Source of the DNA: Phoenix dactylifera
Lineage: Eukaryota > Streptophyta > Magnoliopsida > Arecales > Arecaceae
Direction: 5' to 3'
Assembly (NCBI RefSeq): GCF_009389715.1
Contig: NC_052400.1
Span: 496,001 to 560,000 of the forward strand
Length of the DNA stretch: 64,000 bases
Shown: piece after piece, positions 23,901 through 35,487 of the stretch
Position numbering within the stretch: the stretch's first letter is position 1
How the letters are laid out: each line of letters begins with the position of its first letter
Notes under the pieces: generated by a model
Told to the model about the DNA's origin: nothing
Database searches by the model: none
Seen by the model: only the letters and a program-made list of their open reading frames with translations
Program-made: the position numbers and the translations under genes

Positions 23901-26086
23901 TACAGATAGGAGACAGAAATAGAAAGTACAGATGTGATTCTCTTAATTAATCAGAAAAAATATTGATAACATAACATAAAACATTAAGCAATGGGAAAAA
24001 GAAGAGCAAAGGGTCAGAGCAAGCAAAAAAGAAAAAAGAAGCAATTATAAGAAAGACAAAACTCAATGCAATCATCTACCCACTTACCTTGAACAAAATA
24101 GGGTTGCCAACTCATACTCTGCCATATGACAAACTAGAATTGCATTTGCTGTTAGAAGGTAGCAAGCAACATTTATATGACAGGAAGCAGATGTATCGGG
24201 ATTTTATTCATTTTTTTCAGCTGAATAAGTGGTTTTAGTCATAAGACAATATCAACAAGTGTAAATGTGAACTTTTAGATCCTGGTCCCATCCTTTATGG
24301 ATATTTGGAGATACTTATGGGCATCTTCAAACATGAGACAACTCTGCTCTCAGGGATAATTGATTAATAGAAGCAAAATTGAGGGATATGTTGCACATAA
24401 CTTCAATAGATACCAGCAAGTTTTGCATGCATAATTGCCATAAATAATTGGTAGTAACAACTTCATGGAAATTTTTTGAAATACCTCATTTACTTCAATT
24501 GCTCAAACAGAAGCATAGTCCTTCCATTTGTACTCAATTTACACGGATATTGGAAAACTATTGTTTAATATCTAAGAGAATTTTTTCCAAAGAAGTTTGT
24601 TCAGAAGACTAGGATAAATAATTAGATTCATCAAACATCATTTTTTAAATTCTATTAATTCAATCTGTTTGGAAAGAACCATGGCCACAAGGTTAAATTC
24701 ATTCAGCAAAAACATACACATCATAGTATAGTAAGATCAGGATCATAAGGGAAGGACAGAAACGAACACCTTTGTTGTGTTTTCAGTCCTGCGGCCTCAG
24801 GACAGAGAAAAAGGAACATTTTGGTCTAGGTTATGTGCAATTAAGAACAAGAAGGGTATTTCAGTAATTGATTGATAGATTTAATGATTTTATTGTCTGT
24901 GTGTCCATATGTGCATACATGTATAGACCCATATAGACATGTCCATATAAGGATCTACTAAAACCACATCTCTCTCTCTCTCTCTCTCTCTCTCACACGC
25001 GCGCGCGCGCGCAATCTAAAATTCTTGGATATACTTAGATGTGTAAAGGAATGCACAATTTTCTTGAGAGAAATGGAGAGAATCCCATATGCACTACAAT
25101 AACTTAGGTCCTGATACTTGGGAATGCACCACCCAAGATTCAAACCTAGAACCTCTGGTTGCTAGCCAGAGGGGTGTGACTACTGGAGCAAGCCCCAATT
25201 TTTTACATGTTTGCATAACTTAATACTTACAGCATAAAGTTTAGACACAAATTCAGAATGCCCTTTTCCTACACCTCTACAAAAGACCTATATACAAGCC
25301 ATTTTATGGCTGCAGCCTCTAAACAAGTTACTAAAAGAAAAGGTCTGCAGATAAGTATAAAGAAAAAGCCAGCCCATCCTTGCATGCAAAATATAGTGCA
25401 TAATTTCTATGTTTCCACCACTTAGTTCTCAAAGTCCAACAATAGCAAAGTACAATTATTGTAAGAATGAAAATTATCAATCAATAAATACATAATTTAG
25501 CTTTGTCCTGTAACATTACTTCCTATGTGTAGTAGGAAATCCTGGGCAAGGTTTAGCAAAGCCCATTGAGAGCGATGGTTACAAGGTGAAGTGATGTGAA
25601 TCGGTAACCAATTTACATATTAGAGCCAGTTAAGGATAAAAGGAAGTTGGCGAAAAACCCAGCATCCCAGCTATCAATAAAAATATACATGAAAAACAAA
25701 GGATAATGTATCAGTAGTGGAGATCAGGGCAGACAGACATTTACAGCATAAATTCCCTTTTTCTTTGCCGATAGTATAGCAGTTAATCTTAATTGACATG
25801 CACAAACATATGCAATTATGACTCTCCACAATCAGAATAATCGTGCAACCAAATGAAAATGAAGAAACAAGAAAAATAAAATTCACGGATCTTTGTCTGA
25901 CATACTGCTAGTAAAAATTCACATTTAACTAGCCACCAAAAATTAGGGCATTGCTGCCCGCAACGTATTTTAATATTAAGTACTTCTATTTCTATTTGTT
26001 GTTCCACGATGAGAAACAAAATAACAAACAGCTTTATCAAACTCCTGACCTCTTGATTCTAGCTTACCTCGGTGACATGGCATCAT
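20936..26086 (-). CDS. Unidentified eight-exon gene made of very short exons (105 residues)
   Basis: On the minus strand, candidate coding exons are 26086-26068, 24118-24088, 23555-23525, 23091-23069, 21688-21584, 21521-21502, 21475-21396 and 20944-20936 (stop TGA). Every junction has AG acceptor and GT donor (for example CTGTTTCAG|TAAA, CCGAG|GTAAGC, TTCAAG|GTAAGT). The eight lengths (19, 31, 31, 23, 105, 20, 80, 9) keep one open frame and sum to 318 nt. The product is Cys-rich near the start (residues about 4-35: LFCSRELQICGKSCK) and ends with basic and polar helices, including EEHAATKGVSWFGIQ. I do not recognise the family. The first exon has an acceptor just before it, so it may continue upstream and the Met may be internal. 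Individual micro-exons could be chance, but the phase agreement across seven introns is hard to get by accident. A LINE fragment lies inside the large intron. Confidence 0.5.
22015..22330 (+). pseudogene. Non-LTR retrotransposon (LINE) reverse-transcriptase fragment
   Basis: Two overlapping frames together resemble the end of the plant LINE reverse transcriptase: SLPSKYFGLPLYDHQLRRAE, then LIDRID--LAFWKGQL, then, after a frameshift near 22150, LSAIPTY and FFWLPDWVIH--DAIRRDFF. It lies antisense inside a large intron of the minus-strand eight-exon gene. Frameshifted and truncated at both ends. Confidence 0.7.
24969..25012. repeat. Compound (CT)n-(CA)-(CG)n microsatellite
   Basis: About twelve CT units are followed by CACACG and seven or so CG units. 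Alternating CG runs can adopt Z-DNA. Confidence 0.9.
25013..25200 (-). mobile_element. Possible tRNA-related SINE
   Basis: Read on the minus strand, the segment opens with GGGGCTTGCTCCAGTAGTC and carries GGTTTGAATC (25137-25146), a fair match to an RNA polymerase III B box. About 100 bp of unrelated body follows, then the compound microsatellite. The A box is weak and no target duplication was found. Confidence 0.3.
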
Positions 26087-26767
26087 TTTTACTGAAACAG
26101 TAACATAAACAAAGAAACTAAAAGTAGATAGTGAAACAAACATATGAAAAGGAAAGCTCCTCTTATTAGATGCTCGCTGTTTCTTCTAGAAATACTACAT
26201 AAATGGAACATATCCTCATAGAAATCATACAAAATAGAAGTTCCATATATCTAACCATCAAATGCTAAAGAGATTCAAATTGAAAAAATTATAAACGATC
26301 CATGAAATGGTATTGAACCAACCCAGCAATTTTGCAATCGATAATACATACACCGCTACCCATGAAACTTACAGAACATGATGGTATAAGTTACACAACA
26401 GTATTCCTGCATACCGCCTTTCGAGTCACTCATACTGTAAATTACATGAAAGCTTGGGATATCTCTGGGTGTGGTGGAGATGTCCCCCAATGGATACTAA
26501 ACATACAACAAATGGACCGAAGAGGGGATAACATCTTTCCTATGAGAAGATTGATCTTAAAAAATGTGTTCTTGTTTGAGCATGGACCCCGCAGCAGGAT
26601 CTTACAGAATTCTTCTGCTGCGATCCCAAAGAAATCGACCAAGCTGCACCTTTTAAGCTGCAGAGTGTGATTCTGCCTGTAATGGCCCAAATGGACTGGC
26701 ACTTGGGTATCAGAACCCATCCAGCCACAATTTGCTTTAAACCAGAAAACTTTATCTGGATCTGTAT

Positions 26768-28045
26768 TTATTCTTCACATGAACGGAGGCATATTTTCTC
26801 AAGTAGCAAGGGCCAGTCCTCCCCAAGTTGCTGCGGTTTTAGCTCCATTGCTACCTTAAAATCCTGCAGAGATATAGAGGAGCAATGGTTCTTCAGCCCA
26901 TGTGCGCTCTCCAAACAGCCACCAATACTTTGTACTTGCAAGTGGTCTCTCAGCCAAACACCATTGATTGGCTTCCCATGAGGCTGCTGCTTGTAGACCA
27001 GCTGCTTTATTGGTTCATGCCCCTTCCTTGCCCCTATTAGCTCTGCACATGACTTAACCAGCTGCTTCAAATAAGCATCTAACCCATTATTCAATAGACT
27101 TGCACAGTCCATTGTCACCCCTCCCAAACCTTCTGCTTCTGCTATTTTCTCCATTCGTTTCTTCAATACCTCAGTATGGTACAGTTCACCATTTTCATAG
27201 CTGCTGCTAAAGCCATCGGCAGCAAGTACCAGAGACCTACGAGCCCTTCCGACACTTGCAGGACAAAAGGGAATTCCAAGCGGGGCCTGAAGGGGACCTC
27301 TAGCCAGGTTCTGATCATCCCTATGCTTCAAGTCCTCCCTATGATCCATGAAAACCACTTCAGCCAGACCCTTGCTATATACAGAATCCTGGTCAGGTGG
27401 TGATGGCTTCTCCGTCCGTGGTCTCTTTGCTGGCTGCTCAGCAGACCCACTTTGTTGATGTTGCAATGGTCTTTTCAAATCACATGAATTCAGATCACCA
27501 TTCTCCCGCACAGTATCCTCATCAAGGGGTACTGAAAATTGATAAGCAGCAACTTCTACCCTCCCATTTGGTCCGAGGGGGCTCGGGTGGTCTTTGATCT
27601 TCCGGTCCCGAATGATAGACCTGAACTTGCAAGAGGACGACGGCAGGATATCTCCATTGGACCAAATGGGTGCTGGTGGAATTGCGGCCGGGGATGAATT
27701 GAAACTTTCATCTATCTGAGGAGATTTTTTTGCTACAGCGCCAACGGGTTTCAGCATACCCTTGTCATGGACAACAGTGGGTGGAATCTTGGCCTGACAG
27801 GCATTTTTAAGGATGGAGCGGATGAGCTGGTTGTGCAAGGGGAGGTTCTCACGCCCGAGCGTTAAAACACAGAGCTTATCGAACTCAGACTTGCTCAGCT
27901 TCTGAGATAACAGCCCATTCAGATAGCTGAAGTACCTCTGCGCTCGTTCTGGCCCAAGCCTCTTCGCTATCTGGGACCTGAGGTCGCCGAGGTTGGTCCG
28001 AGAGTGTTGTGTTGGTGGTGGCAGTGGCTGCGGAGGCGGCGGCAT
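26768..28045 (-). CDS. SAGA-complex subunit, ADA1/TADA1 (Hfi1) family transcriptional adaptor
   Basis: One uninterrupted frame of 425 residues. After a proline-rich start (residues 2-12), residues about 18-90 form the SAGA-Tad1 domain, with LRSQIAKRLGPERAQRYF, LNGLLSQKLSKSEFDKLC and the LPLHNQLIRSILKNA segment. The middle is polar and disordered, with a basic stretch (KRPRTEK). Residues about 295-425 contain the second conserved block (MDCASLLNNGLDAYLKQLV, then ISLQDFKVAMELKPQQLGEDWPLLLEKICLR). Family members hold the SAGA coactivator together and contact histone-fold subunits in the nucleus. Plant members often have intronless coding regions, as here. The start is the first in-frame ATG after a GC-rich leader. 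Confidence 0.9.
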   Translation of the reverse strand: MPPPPQPLPPPTQHSRTNLGDLRSQIAKRLGPERAQRYFSYLNGLLSQKLSKSEFDKLCVLTLGRENLPLHNQLIRSILKNACQAKIPPTVVHDKGMLKPVGAVAKKSPQIDESFNSSPAAIPPAPIWSNGDILPSSSCKFRSIIRDRKIKDHPSPLGPNGRVEVAAYQFSVPLDEDTVRENGDLNSCDLKRPLQHQQSGSAEQPAKRPRTEKPSPPDQDSVYSKGLAEVVFMDHREDLKHRDDQNLARGPLQAPLGIPFCPASVGRARRSLVLAADGFSSSYENGELYHTEVLKKRMEKIAEAEGLGGVTMDCASLLNNGLDAYLKQLVKSCAELIGARKGHEPIKQLVYKQQPHGKPINGVWLRDHLQVQSIGGCLESAHGLKNHCSSISLQDFKVAMELKPQQLGEDWPLLLEKICLRSCEE

Positions 28046-28990
28046 CTCTCAGTGAACAGTGCCCATGCAATTATTCACCAGATCAATCGAATTGAAGCTC
28101 TACTGCTGCCCCTTCTGTGCTCCGTGGGTTTTAGCCAAGATTAGGCTTTGCACCTTTTCCTAGGGAAAGCGCGAGCTATACCCAATTCCCAACTCCTCAG
28201 CCAGAGCAATGCAGACCAAAATCTCATCTTTGCTGACCAAAACCCTAAAGCGAGACAGGATCAGGAGCCGACACCAATAACGGAGACTCCGAGCTCGAAT
28301 ACCTCCAAAGAGCGAGATCGAAAACCCTAGAACAATGCGAGGCGACTAGAATCGAGACCTATTCTGCCGCCAGGAGCTCGAAAAAGCTCTCATTTCGCTC
28401 CGAAATCGAGGGGAAGAGGCGGACGGTGATCTGCTCCGTGCTCTGCGATCGGAAAACCCACTTCAGCGAGGCGGATCTCGATGGAATCGCAGCCGGAGAG
28501 CGAATTGGAGGAATCAAAGCAAAAGAGAGGCAAAGAAAAGAAGAAGAAAGAGATTCCAATCTATGGAGAAGGACGGAAGGAGGAGAGAAGGGATTGAGCT
28601 GACCTCTTGGAGCTCGCTAGGAGTAGTGTGAGACGCTTCGATTCGAAGCGCATCGCCGGAAGACAGAACTTCTCCAATTCTCTCTTTTTTGTTTCTGCAG
28701 CTCGTCTCCCTTGCTTCGCTCTCGCTCTTTCCTTCGCTCGGTCGAGACCGTTGAAGTGGATTGATCGCTGGAGAGCGGAAAAACTCGCTCTTCTCGCTCG
28801 CTGGCTCGCTTTTTGTTTCCCCCCTTTTCTTTTCTCTCTCTTCGACTCGCCTCTCGCTCTCACGGTTCTCTTTCCTTTTATGCTTTTATTTTTTTTTGTT
28901 TTGCCTCTCCTTTTTCTTTCGCCTAGGTTTTGCCTCGTTGGGGTTTTTTCCCAATGGGATGCCAAGCTTCTGCTGCCCTTCGAGTTCATA
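28046..28990 (-). promoter_or_regulatory. 5' leader and promoter region of the ADA1-like gene
   Basis: GC- and CT-rich sequence upstream of the ATG on the minus strand. A plausible leader 5' splice site (CCAAGAG|GTCAGC near 28602-28610) suggests an intron in the leader, with the first exon around 28605-28900. Open frames on both strands here are low-complexity Ser/Arg/Phe strings, not genes. Confidence 0.4.
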
Positions 28991-29271
28991 TAAATTATAT
29001 ATTTTGGTTGTTCGGGATTTGGAGCTGGGGGCCAAGTTTTGTTTGGGTGGGATCAAAGCAGATGCATCTTTGGGTGGGACCCCACCAACAGGGGATGAGA
29101 GCTTCAGAGGTCAAAAGTCAGCGTGGGTGGCTTCGATTTCATGGGAGGAGCTACCAACTTGAGCACGGCGGCGCTCTGGATGTGAGTGCGCGGCGTACCC
29201 AGCGTTTGTGTTTGTACTTTGAAACAAAAAAAAAAATACCTAAAAGAAAGGAAACAAACAAAAACATCCTG

Positions 29272-29452
29272 ACACCTTAGTAGTCAATCAGAAATCCTAT
29301 ATGTGATCGCTTGACGGCACTCTAACGAACCATTATATGTTGATCAGTTCTTCAATCGCATCATGACACCTTATTAATCAAAAATCCTGTATGTGACCAC
29401 TTGAGGGCAATCTAACTCACCATTATTTGTTGATCATTTCTTCAATAGACTA
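29272..29452. repeat. Tandem duplication, two copies of about 94 bp
   Basis: 'acaccttagtagtcaatcag' (29272) and 'acaccttattaatcaaaaat' (29366) begin two similar copies, each continuing through 'accattat' to 'ttcttcaat'. Confidence 0.8.
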
Positions 29453-29629
29453 GGTATTTGACATGAAACAGAAGTTAAAACTATAATTTGCTTTGAATTT
29501 TTGTTCTTAAGTTTCTCTGTCATGTTGACCTATAATCATCGGTTATTTTCATCTAGATTCCAGATGGTGTTTGAGGGAGCCAAATTCCAATCACTTGAGG
29601 TGTATCAAATGAATGGTATAGATCTAGTG

Positions 29630-30145
29630 AGATACTGGGAAGCTTGCTTAATTTGCAACAGAAAGATGGAGATATACTATTACATAATAAATCCCTTCTG
29701 TTGAACAGTTGAAGCTTTAGTCTTAAGTAAGGAATCAAATGTTAATTCCATCTAAGTTCTTTGTTTTGTAGAATCTTACAGCCGCATATGCTATCAAGCA
29801 TTGACGTGGTCTACCGTTTGAAGTTTGTTGCACTCTCATTAGAGCTAATCCGACACCAACGGATCCCACTAAAGCCATCAATGAGAACATAGTATAAGCT
29901 CTAAATTGAGATAGAGATACTGCTTCCTGCCAATAAACCTCAAACAGTAGACCGCTACAATGATTGATAGCATATATCTCACTTCCACACTCATAGCATA
30001 TGCAACTATAAAATTCTGCAAAACAAAGAAATTAAATAGAACTGGCATTTAGTTCTTTTGTTAATACTAAAGCTTCAACTGTTCAACAGAAGATATTTAT
30101 TATGCAATAGTGTACACTTTCCTGAGAAGCTTTGCCATGGGCTTG
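29630..30145. repeat. Large imperfect inverted repeat (foldback element)
   Basis: The left arm (about 29630-29835) and right arm (about 29930-30145) are reverse complements with modest divergence. For example 'ttctgttgaacagttgaagc' at about 29697 recurs on the other strand near 30092. The transcript would fold into a hairpin of roughly 200 bp with a central loop of about 100 bp. It resembles a foldback MITE. A long open frame with an apparent splice acceptor on the minus strand (29735-30015) lies in the structure and is probably not a gene. Confidence 0.7.
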
Positions 30146-32008
30146 TAGACAAGCTAAAGACCTGAATTAGCAGATCACTGTTTGAAGAGGCAACATAGAA
30201 GATTCTGAGTGCTTAAAGGCATTAGCTAGTTTACAAGCACAACAAGAATACAGTGCCAAAAACCAATGCTAGCAGATGCCTAGAGAACAAAACAAAAAAA
30301 AAGCCTGAACTGATTGTCCAAGGAATCTCTCCCCAAACAAAAACCGCAAGCCCTAGGCCTTAAGATGTCCATCCTGGCTTTCACAGACCCAGTTGATCAG
30401 CACCCACATCTTGCAATAAGAAATTCAATGGATTGAATAATGGAAAAATAGGGGCATTTGTAGTATGAATTTCATAACCTGACCAGAGAGTTTACAGCAG
30501 AAGGCATAGAATGGTGACGATAAATGCATCCTGAAAGGCTCAGTAGACTTCATAACTCAGGTAACTATCAACTTTTGATATAAGACAAAACTAAGAATTA
30601 GGTAGCACTTCAATCATTTTTACACACAGTTTCAGGTTGACATTCTTTGCTGCATGAGATATGAATCAAATCTCAACATAAAGCACTTTTATTCCATAGA
30701 AAACTTTGCCTCAGAATCCACCATTAAACTTTAAACAGAACATGGAATGGGAAAAGGAAGAAAAGAACTACTGGTAACTTGCTTGCTGCCGAGGACCCAT
30801 ACTATAAATGCAACACGAGCACCTGCAAACCAGTGATTGAAAGGATATTTCAGAAAGGAAAGATGGAGTCAGACTGAAATTGACAAAATATTGAAATGTT
30901 TATGCATATAAGTATATAACAGTTATCAGCATCAGCAATTTACACCTCGACATGGAATACTTACTGCATTTTATGAATGTAATGCACCATCAACAAGCAT
31001 TACAAAAAGGCTGGCAAAATAGGGGTAGGTAACATAGAGGATACCAACAATTCAAGATTAACATTATGGACAATCTAAGAAATAATAAATTGAACTAAGG
31101 GACAAGTTACATAAAACAACTAGATTTTGCTTAGTTTGTCTTTGATGCATCTGTCAAGGTCAAATGAAATTAGAAATTTACATCAGCGTCAGTCATTAGA
31201 TGCTCAAATAACTACTAGAAACTCCACGAGAATGTTTGGAAACATGTATGCTATATACTAGTGTCAGGTAAGAAACTTTAGTAGACAAACTAAATGCAAC
31301 TGAGCACCAGAATCTTCTGCCTGAGGTGCTGCTTCCTGATTCAAACCAATCTTAAAATAACGTCTTCATTGCTACCCCCTGTCTTACAAATTTCAGTTTA
31401 ATTATGTGATCTACTAATCATTTCATTTTTTTGAGGCCCATATATCATGTAGTACCAAAAAATATGAAAACAAACAACTAAATTTTCTTTGCAAAAAAAT
31501 ACAAATTAAATATTTTATTATGCAGTTATGTCCTTGTCTTTCTTATCCTAAACTTCTTGAAAGTCTTGCACTCTGTTCCCACACAATCTCTCACTTAGGT
31601 TCCTACGATGCAGACTATCAGCATGACAGCTGCTTCTCAATAGAATAAGCCCACGCATCACCTTGAATGTCACACCACCTCAAACTCGATCCTCAATATC
31701 TGATTAGAAGATAGATACAAGTCGGTACAACTGCTAAACTACTTATCCATATCATCTGATCTCACATGTTAATGCAAACCTAACAAATTGCTGCTGTCTG
31801 GACTGCATCATAATTCTAAAACTTGTTGAGTCGACTTAAAACTCAACCAAGTCAACTTGACTCAGCAAGTTTTCGAGCCGACTCAATAGGAGACTCTGCT
31901 TGTATAAAACTCAGATTTCAAAGCAGTCTTGACTCGGCTAACTCGTTGAGTTACCTGATACTCCGCTCGAGTTGTTTGACTTAATCGAGTATTAAACACC
32001 AACTGTAG
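30146..32008. other. Intergenic sequence, no supportable gene
   Basis: I found no convincing exon chain on either strand. A short open segment bounded by splice-like sites on the minus strand (about 30788-30827) is isolated. Confidence 0.35.
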
Positions 32009-32020
32009 TCTATTTCAATA

Positions 32021-32183
32021 GAGGGTGAGCTTTGATGCAACGGCAAGGTTGCTCCACCGTGACTTAGGTGACGTGGGTTCAAACAGAGAAATATCTACAC
32101 ATGAGGGTAAGGATGAGTATATGTGACCCTCCCCAGACTCCACAGTAGCTGGAGCCTCGTGCACTGGGCTACCCTTCTTATAA
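32021..32183 (+). mobile_element. Au-type SINE (tRNA-derived)
   Basis: The 163-bp body begins GAGGGTGAGCTTTGATGCAA, contains the B-box-like GGGTTCAAAC (32073-32082) and ends with the conserved GCCTCGTGCACTGGGCTACCCTT-type tail, all hallmarks of plant Au SINEs. It is flanked by a near-perfect 12-bp duplication, TCTATTTCAATA (32009-32020) and TCTATCTCAATA (32184-32195). Transcribed by RNA polymerase III and mobilised by LINE machinery in the family; this copy shows decay. Confidence 0.88.
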
Positions 32184-32434
32184 TCTATCTCAATACCATC
32201 TTTCTTCAAATTTTCATTCAAAGCAAGTCATTGGATAGTGTCTTTTAATATATTTAGCATGAAAATATGACAACACAAATGGATTGTAAAGGATTGGGAC
32301 CTCTATTCCTTACCTATCCTAAAACGCAATCATTCTCATTTTTTCCCAATTCCCATCATGCATCAAGGGGTTCTGCTGGCTATCCTCTTCTAGCACTTGA
32401 CACTGACATGCAAATAGTAGTTAATAGCAACATT

Positions 32435-32600
32435 TTGCCGCCTCGGTACTAGATCCCATACCGATACCATTCTATTATAGTATCGGTACACGATATGGTA
32501 CGAGATCGTGAGGCGTATTGAGTGTTGATGTCTTGTACTGGTTCGATACTAGTATGTTAGAGTACATTCGATATGCTATAGTATTGACCATTATGGCGAA
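32435..32600. mobile_element. Degenerate member of the GGTAC-rich MULE-like MITE family
   Basis: It contains the same vocabulary as the elements at 33386 and 37182 ('cggtactagatcccataccg', 'gatatggtacgagatcg', 'ccattatggcgaacttt'). Its right end matches the GCGAACCTT-like terminus. No target duplication identified. Confidence 0.45.
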
Positions 32601-33385
32601 CTTTGGTTAATAGCATATCATATAGCCATTTGTGGCTCTTAATTTTTTATTCTCATTATTAAATTAATGTATTGATTGTATGTTAACAATCAATTTTAAA
32701 TCTAGAATTCTATGTGTCCATGTATATAAGTTTCTCTATTTATGTTCATAAAAATCAGCATCCAATAACAAATATATATGTATTATCGAGTCTTGATATT
32801 CAAGACTCATTGTGTACTCAACTGAGTCAATGAATTGATTTGACTCGGGTAACTCTCAAGTCAAATCCAGTTTTGGGGGTTTTAAACTATGGACTGCACC
32901 ACTAGTTTGCATGCAAAGATGAAAAGCCCATCATAAGTTAAAGTTACCAAACGCTCAAAGTTTATTGTTGATAGGCTCCTGGAGAGCGAAATTGTTATGT
33001 CCAATCTAGAAACATGGCAATCTAATTGAAATTCAAAAGCTAAGCATGCACAAGGAAGAACTCCAACCTGTACAGGATGTGCCAGACAGCTAGATGCTTC
33101 AACCTTGAAGAACCCTTTGAGGATCCAGTTGCCAGCTGCAGTAACTGGAGGGCACAGCAGACAGCTCCAGCCTCCCTTTCCATTCCTCACCGGGCTTCAG
33201 AGTGATGGGCTTCTCAATGCTGCAGCCTCCTTACACAACATATGCTTGTACTCATCAGACTGCACAAAATCTGCCAATGTCTTGGCCTTCTTGTCCCATA
33301 GATTCCACACCACTGTAAATATAATGTCATCAGACTGCAAAATTATGCAGATAGTACAAATCTGATTAGCCATATCCAGTCTTAC

Positions 33386-34041
33386 CCAAGGTATGCTGAA
33401 CCGACCGAAACCGGTCGATTCAGCCCGTACCAAACCGGTGCCGATAGGCACCGGTCTAGTACGGCATATAAAATCGGTTCCGGTTCCGACCCAGAACCGA
33501 TCAGGGAAAAAGAAAGAACAGGAAGAAAAAGAAGAAGAAGAAAGAAAAGGAAAAAAGAGGAAGAAAGAACAGGAAGAAGAAGAAGAACAGGAAAGAAAAG
33601 GAAAAAAGAGGAAGAAAGAAGAGGAAGAATGTGGAAGAAAGAAGAGAAGGAGAGGAAGAAGAGGAGAAAGAGGAGAAGAAGAGAAAGAGAAAACTTACCG
33701 GTACCGAGCCTCGTTAGGGCGATCCTCGTTGGGGCTTGCTCGCGGGAGAAGAGTGGAGGAGAGAGGATCCTCGTCAAGGCTTGCTCGCGGGAGAAGAGCA
33801 GAGGAGAGCGGAGAAGAAACGAGAAGGCTCGGAAAGAAGGAGAAAATTCCGCGCGGGAAACGCATCCCACAAAGAAAACGGCACAGGAAAACGCGTTTGC
33901 GGACTACGATTTTTTGTGAGAAATGAGGAAAACAGGCGGAAACACGTTTCGCGCACGCAAGGCTGCACATCTACGCGTGCTGTCCCCGACCCGGGTCAGT
34001 ACGACCCTTGGTACGTCGGTACAGTTGGTATAGCGGACCTT
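33386..34041. mobile_element. MULE-like MITE inside the epimerase-like intron
   Basis: Begins CAAGGTATGC and ends GCGGACCTT, imperfect inverted ends, flanked by AGTCTTACC (33377-33385) and AGTCTTATC (34042-34050). That is a 9-bp duplication with one mismatch, the length made by Mutator-like transposases. The interior holds a long purine-only tract (about 33504-33690) and a direct repeat of 'ggcttgctcgcgggagaaga' at about 33736 and 33778. No transposase. Confidence 0.65.
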
Positions 34042-35023
34042 AGTCTTATCCCAAAATAAAGTTGTTAGATATTAGAGACATAATTAAGAGAAGCTGACAC
34101 TAGCAATCAAACTTGCTTGCATCTGGAAGTCCATCGTTCCGCAGAACAAAAGTTCTTTTTTTCTCATGATCCAAAATTGCAATCTCGGTTGGTGTGCAAA
34201 GACATATCTTGTCCACCTAATATAAATAAAATTTGGGCATCAAATGACTAAAAATTGCAATCAATCATGCACATTTACTTCAGATTCAAATGTTATTGCA
34301 TCTCCTTGTTCTATGAAACACTATTTTTTCCTGTAAGTGGCCAAGGTTATCCAGATCTCCAGTCCTACTCGCACTTCACTGAAACATTAACTTGACATTA
34401 TGGATCAGAAAACACGAGTAACATAAGAATATATATGAGTTTGTGTATGCACGAATGCATGCATATGCATGTACCAAAACAACATATTCTTTGAGGGCAC
34501 AGAATATGAGAATGTTCAAATTCTGATTGATTTGCTTAAAACCAAATGTCAACTTTGCATACCTATTTTCCCATCATTGCTAATTTTAGCCACTAGTATT
34601 CAGGTATGTTATTCCCATTTCAGTGAATTTAGCAACATTTTTTTCAATCCGAACAAATGCACGGTGATATTGACATGATCAAAATGCTCAAAATAGATAA
34701 ACAAAGATAACCATTATCAAATACTCAAACATTTCCTTAACATTGGCAACATCTTACTTTCTTTTGATTAGAACAGATATAGAAAGATTTTAACATAATC
34801 GCAATTCAAAATATATAAGCAAAGATAAACTGTATCATAAATATACAAATTATAGTTTTTTCAAAGTAATTATGAGAGCATATTCTAAAATGAAAATAGA
34901 AAGTTGACAAAGTTTGGAATGCTACTAATTTGAAATAACATTTTGTTCCCAGAACAACCTTTTTTGGGGGAGAGCAGATGCCTCAGATTACATGAGATTT
35001 AATACATCCATACGTCAAGTTAA

Positions 35024-35432
35024 GGCCCAGTTTGGAAACTGGATAGAAAATTTTGGTTTAACCTTTTTAATCCTCAACAGGTATGGTCATAAGTCTTAAT
35101 TTGCATTCAAATAAAGTGTTTAAATCCACATCTAATAATTACATAACACGACAGCTGACAACCCTACGGTTACTTTTTGTTTAAAAGACAAATATGTCCC
35201 TGCCCTTTCTGATATTTTTTTGTTAAAGGTGTTTTAGTCATTTCAGGAAAAAAGGTGGGATCAAAAGCCTGGATGCCCAGTTCCAAAGTGCCTATGGAAC
35301 TGCTAATTCGTGATTATCCAGGGTACGACCCAACTGTTGGGTATCCAGCAGTCCAGCCCCTCATTACGGCTCATTTGGCAGTTATCCATGGGATATCCTA
35401 TCATGGGGTTTATCCTGTTTCCAAGCAATGGC
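35024..35432. mobile_element. MITE with TTTGGAAAC-type inverted ends
   Basis: The left end GGCCCAGTTTGGAAACTGGA and the right end TCCTGTTTCCAAGCAATGGC are imperfect inverted repeats flanked by TTAA on both sides (35020-35023 and 35433-35436). The flanks fit a TTA (PIF/Harbinger) or TTAA target. The interior contains self-complementary 'tatccatgggata'. Superfamily uncertain. Confidence 0.6.
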
Positions 35433-35487
35433 TTAATTCACCATTGATAAAGGATTGCTATTTAATCCAGCAACAGGTGCTAATTCA

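Noticed and set aside
28561-29162. Several ORFs on both strands upstream of the ADA1-like gene
   Set aside because: Low-complexity Ser/Arg/Phe composition in a CT-rich leader and promoter.
29735-30015. An open 3' coding exon on the minus strand with a fine polypyrimidine acceptor and hydrophobic product
   Set aside because: The sequence is one arm plus loop of a large inverted repeat, and no upstream exon fits it. I treat it as a foldback element.
30788-30827. Short open segment between splice-like sites on the minus strand
   Set aside because: Isolated; no neighbouring exon in phase.
33393-33926. Lys/Glu-rich ORFs
   Set aside because: They come from the purine-only tract of a MITE.
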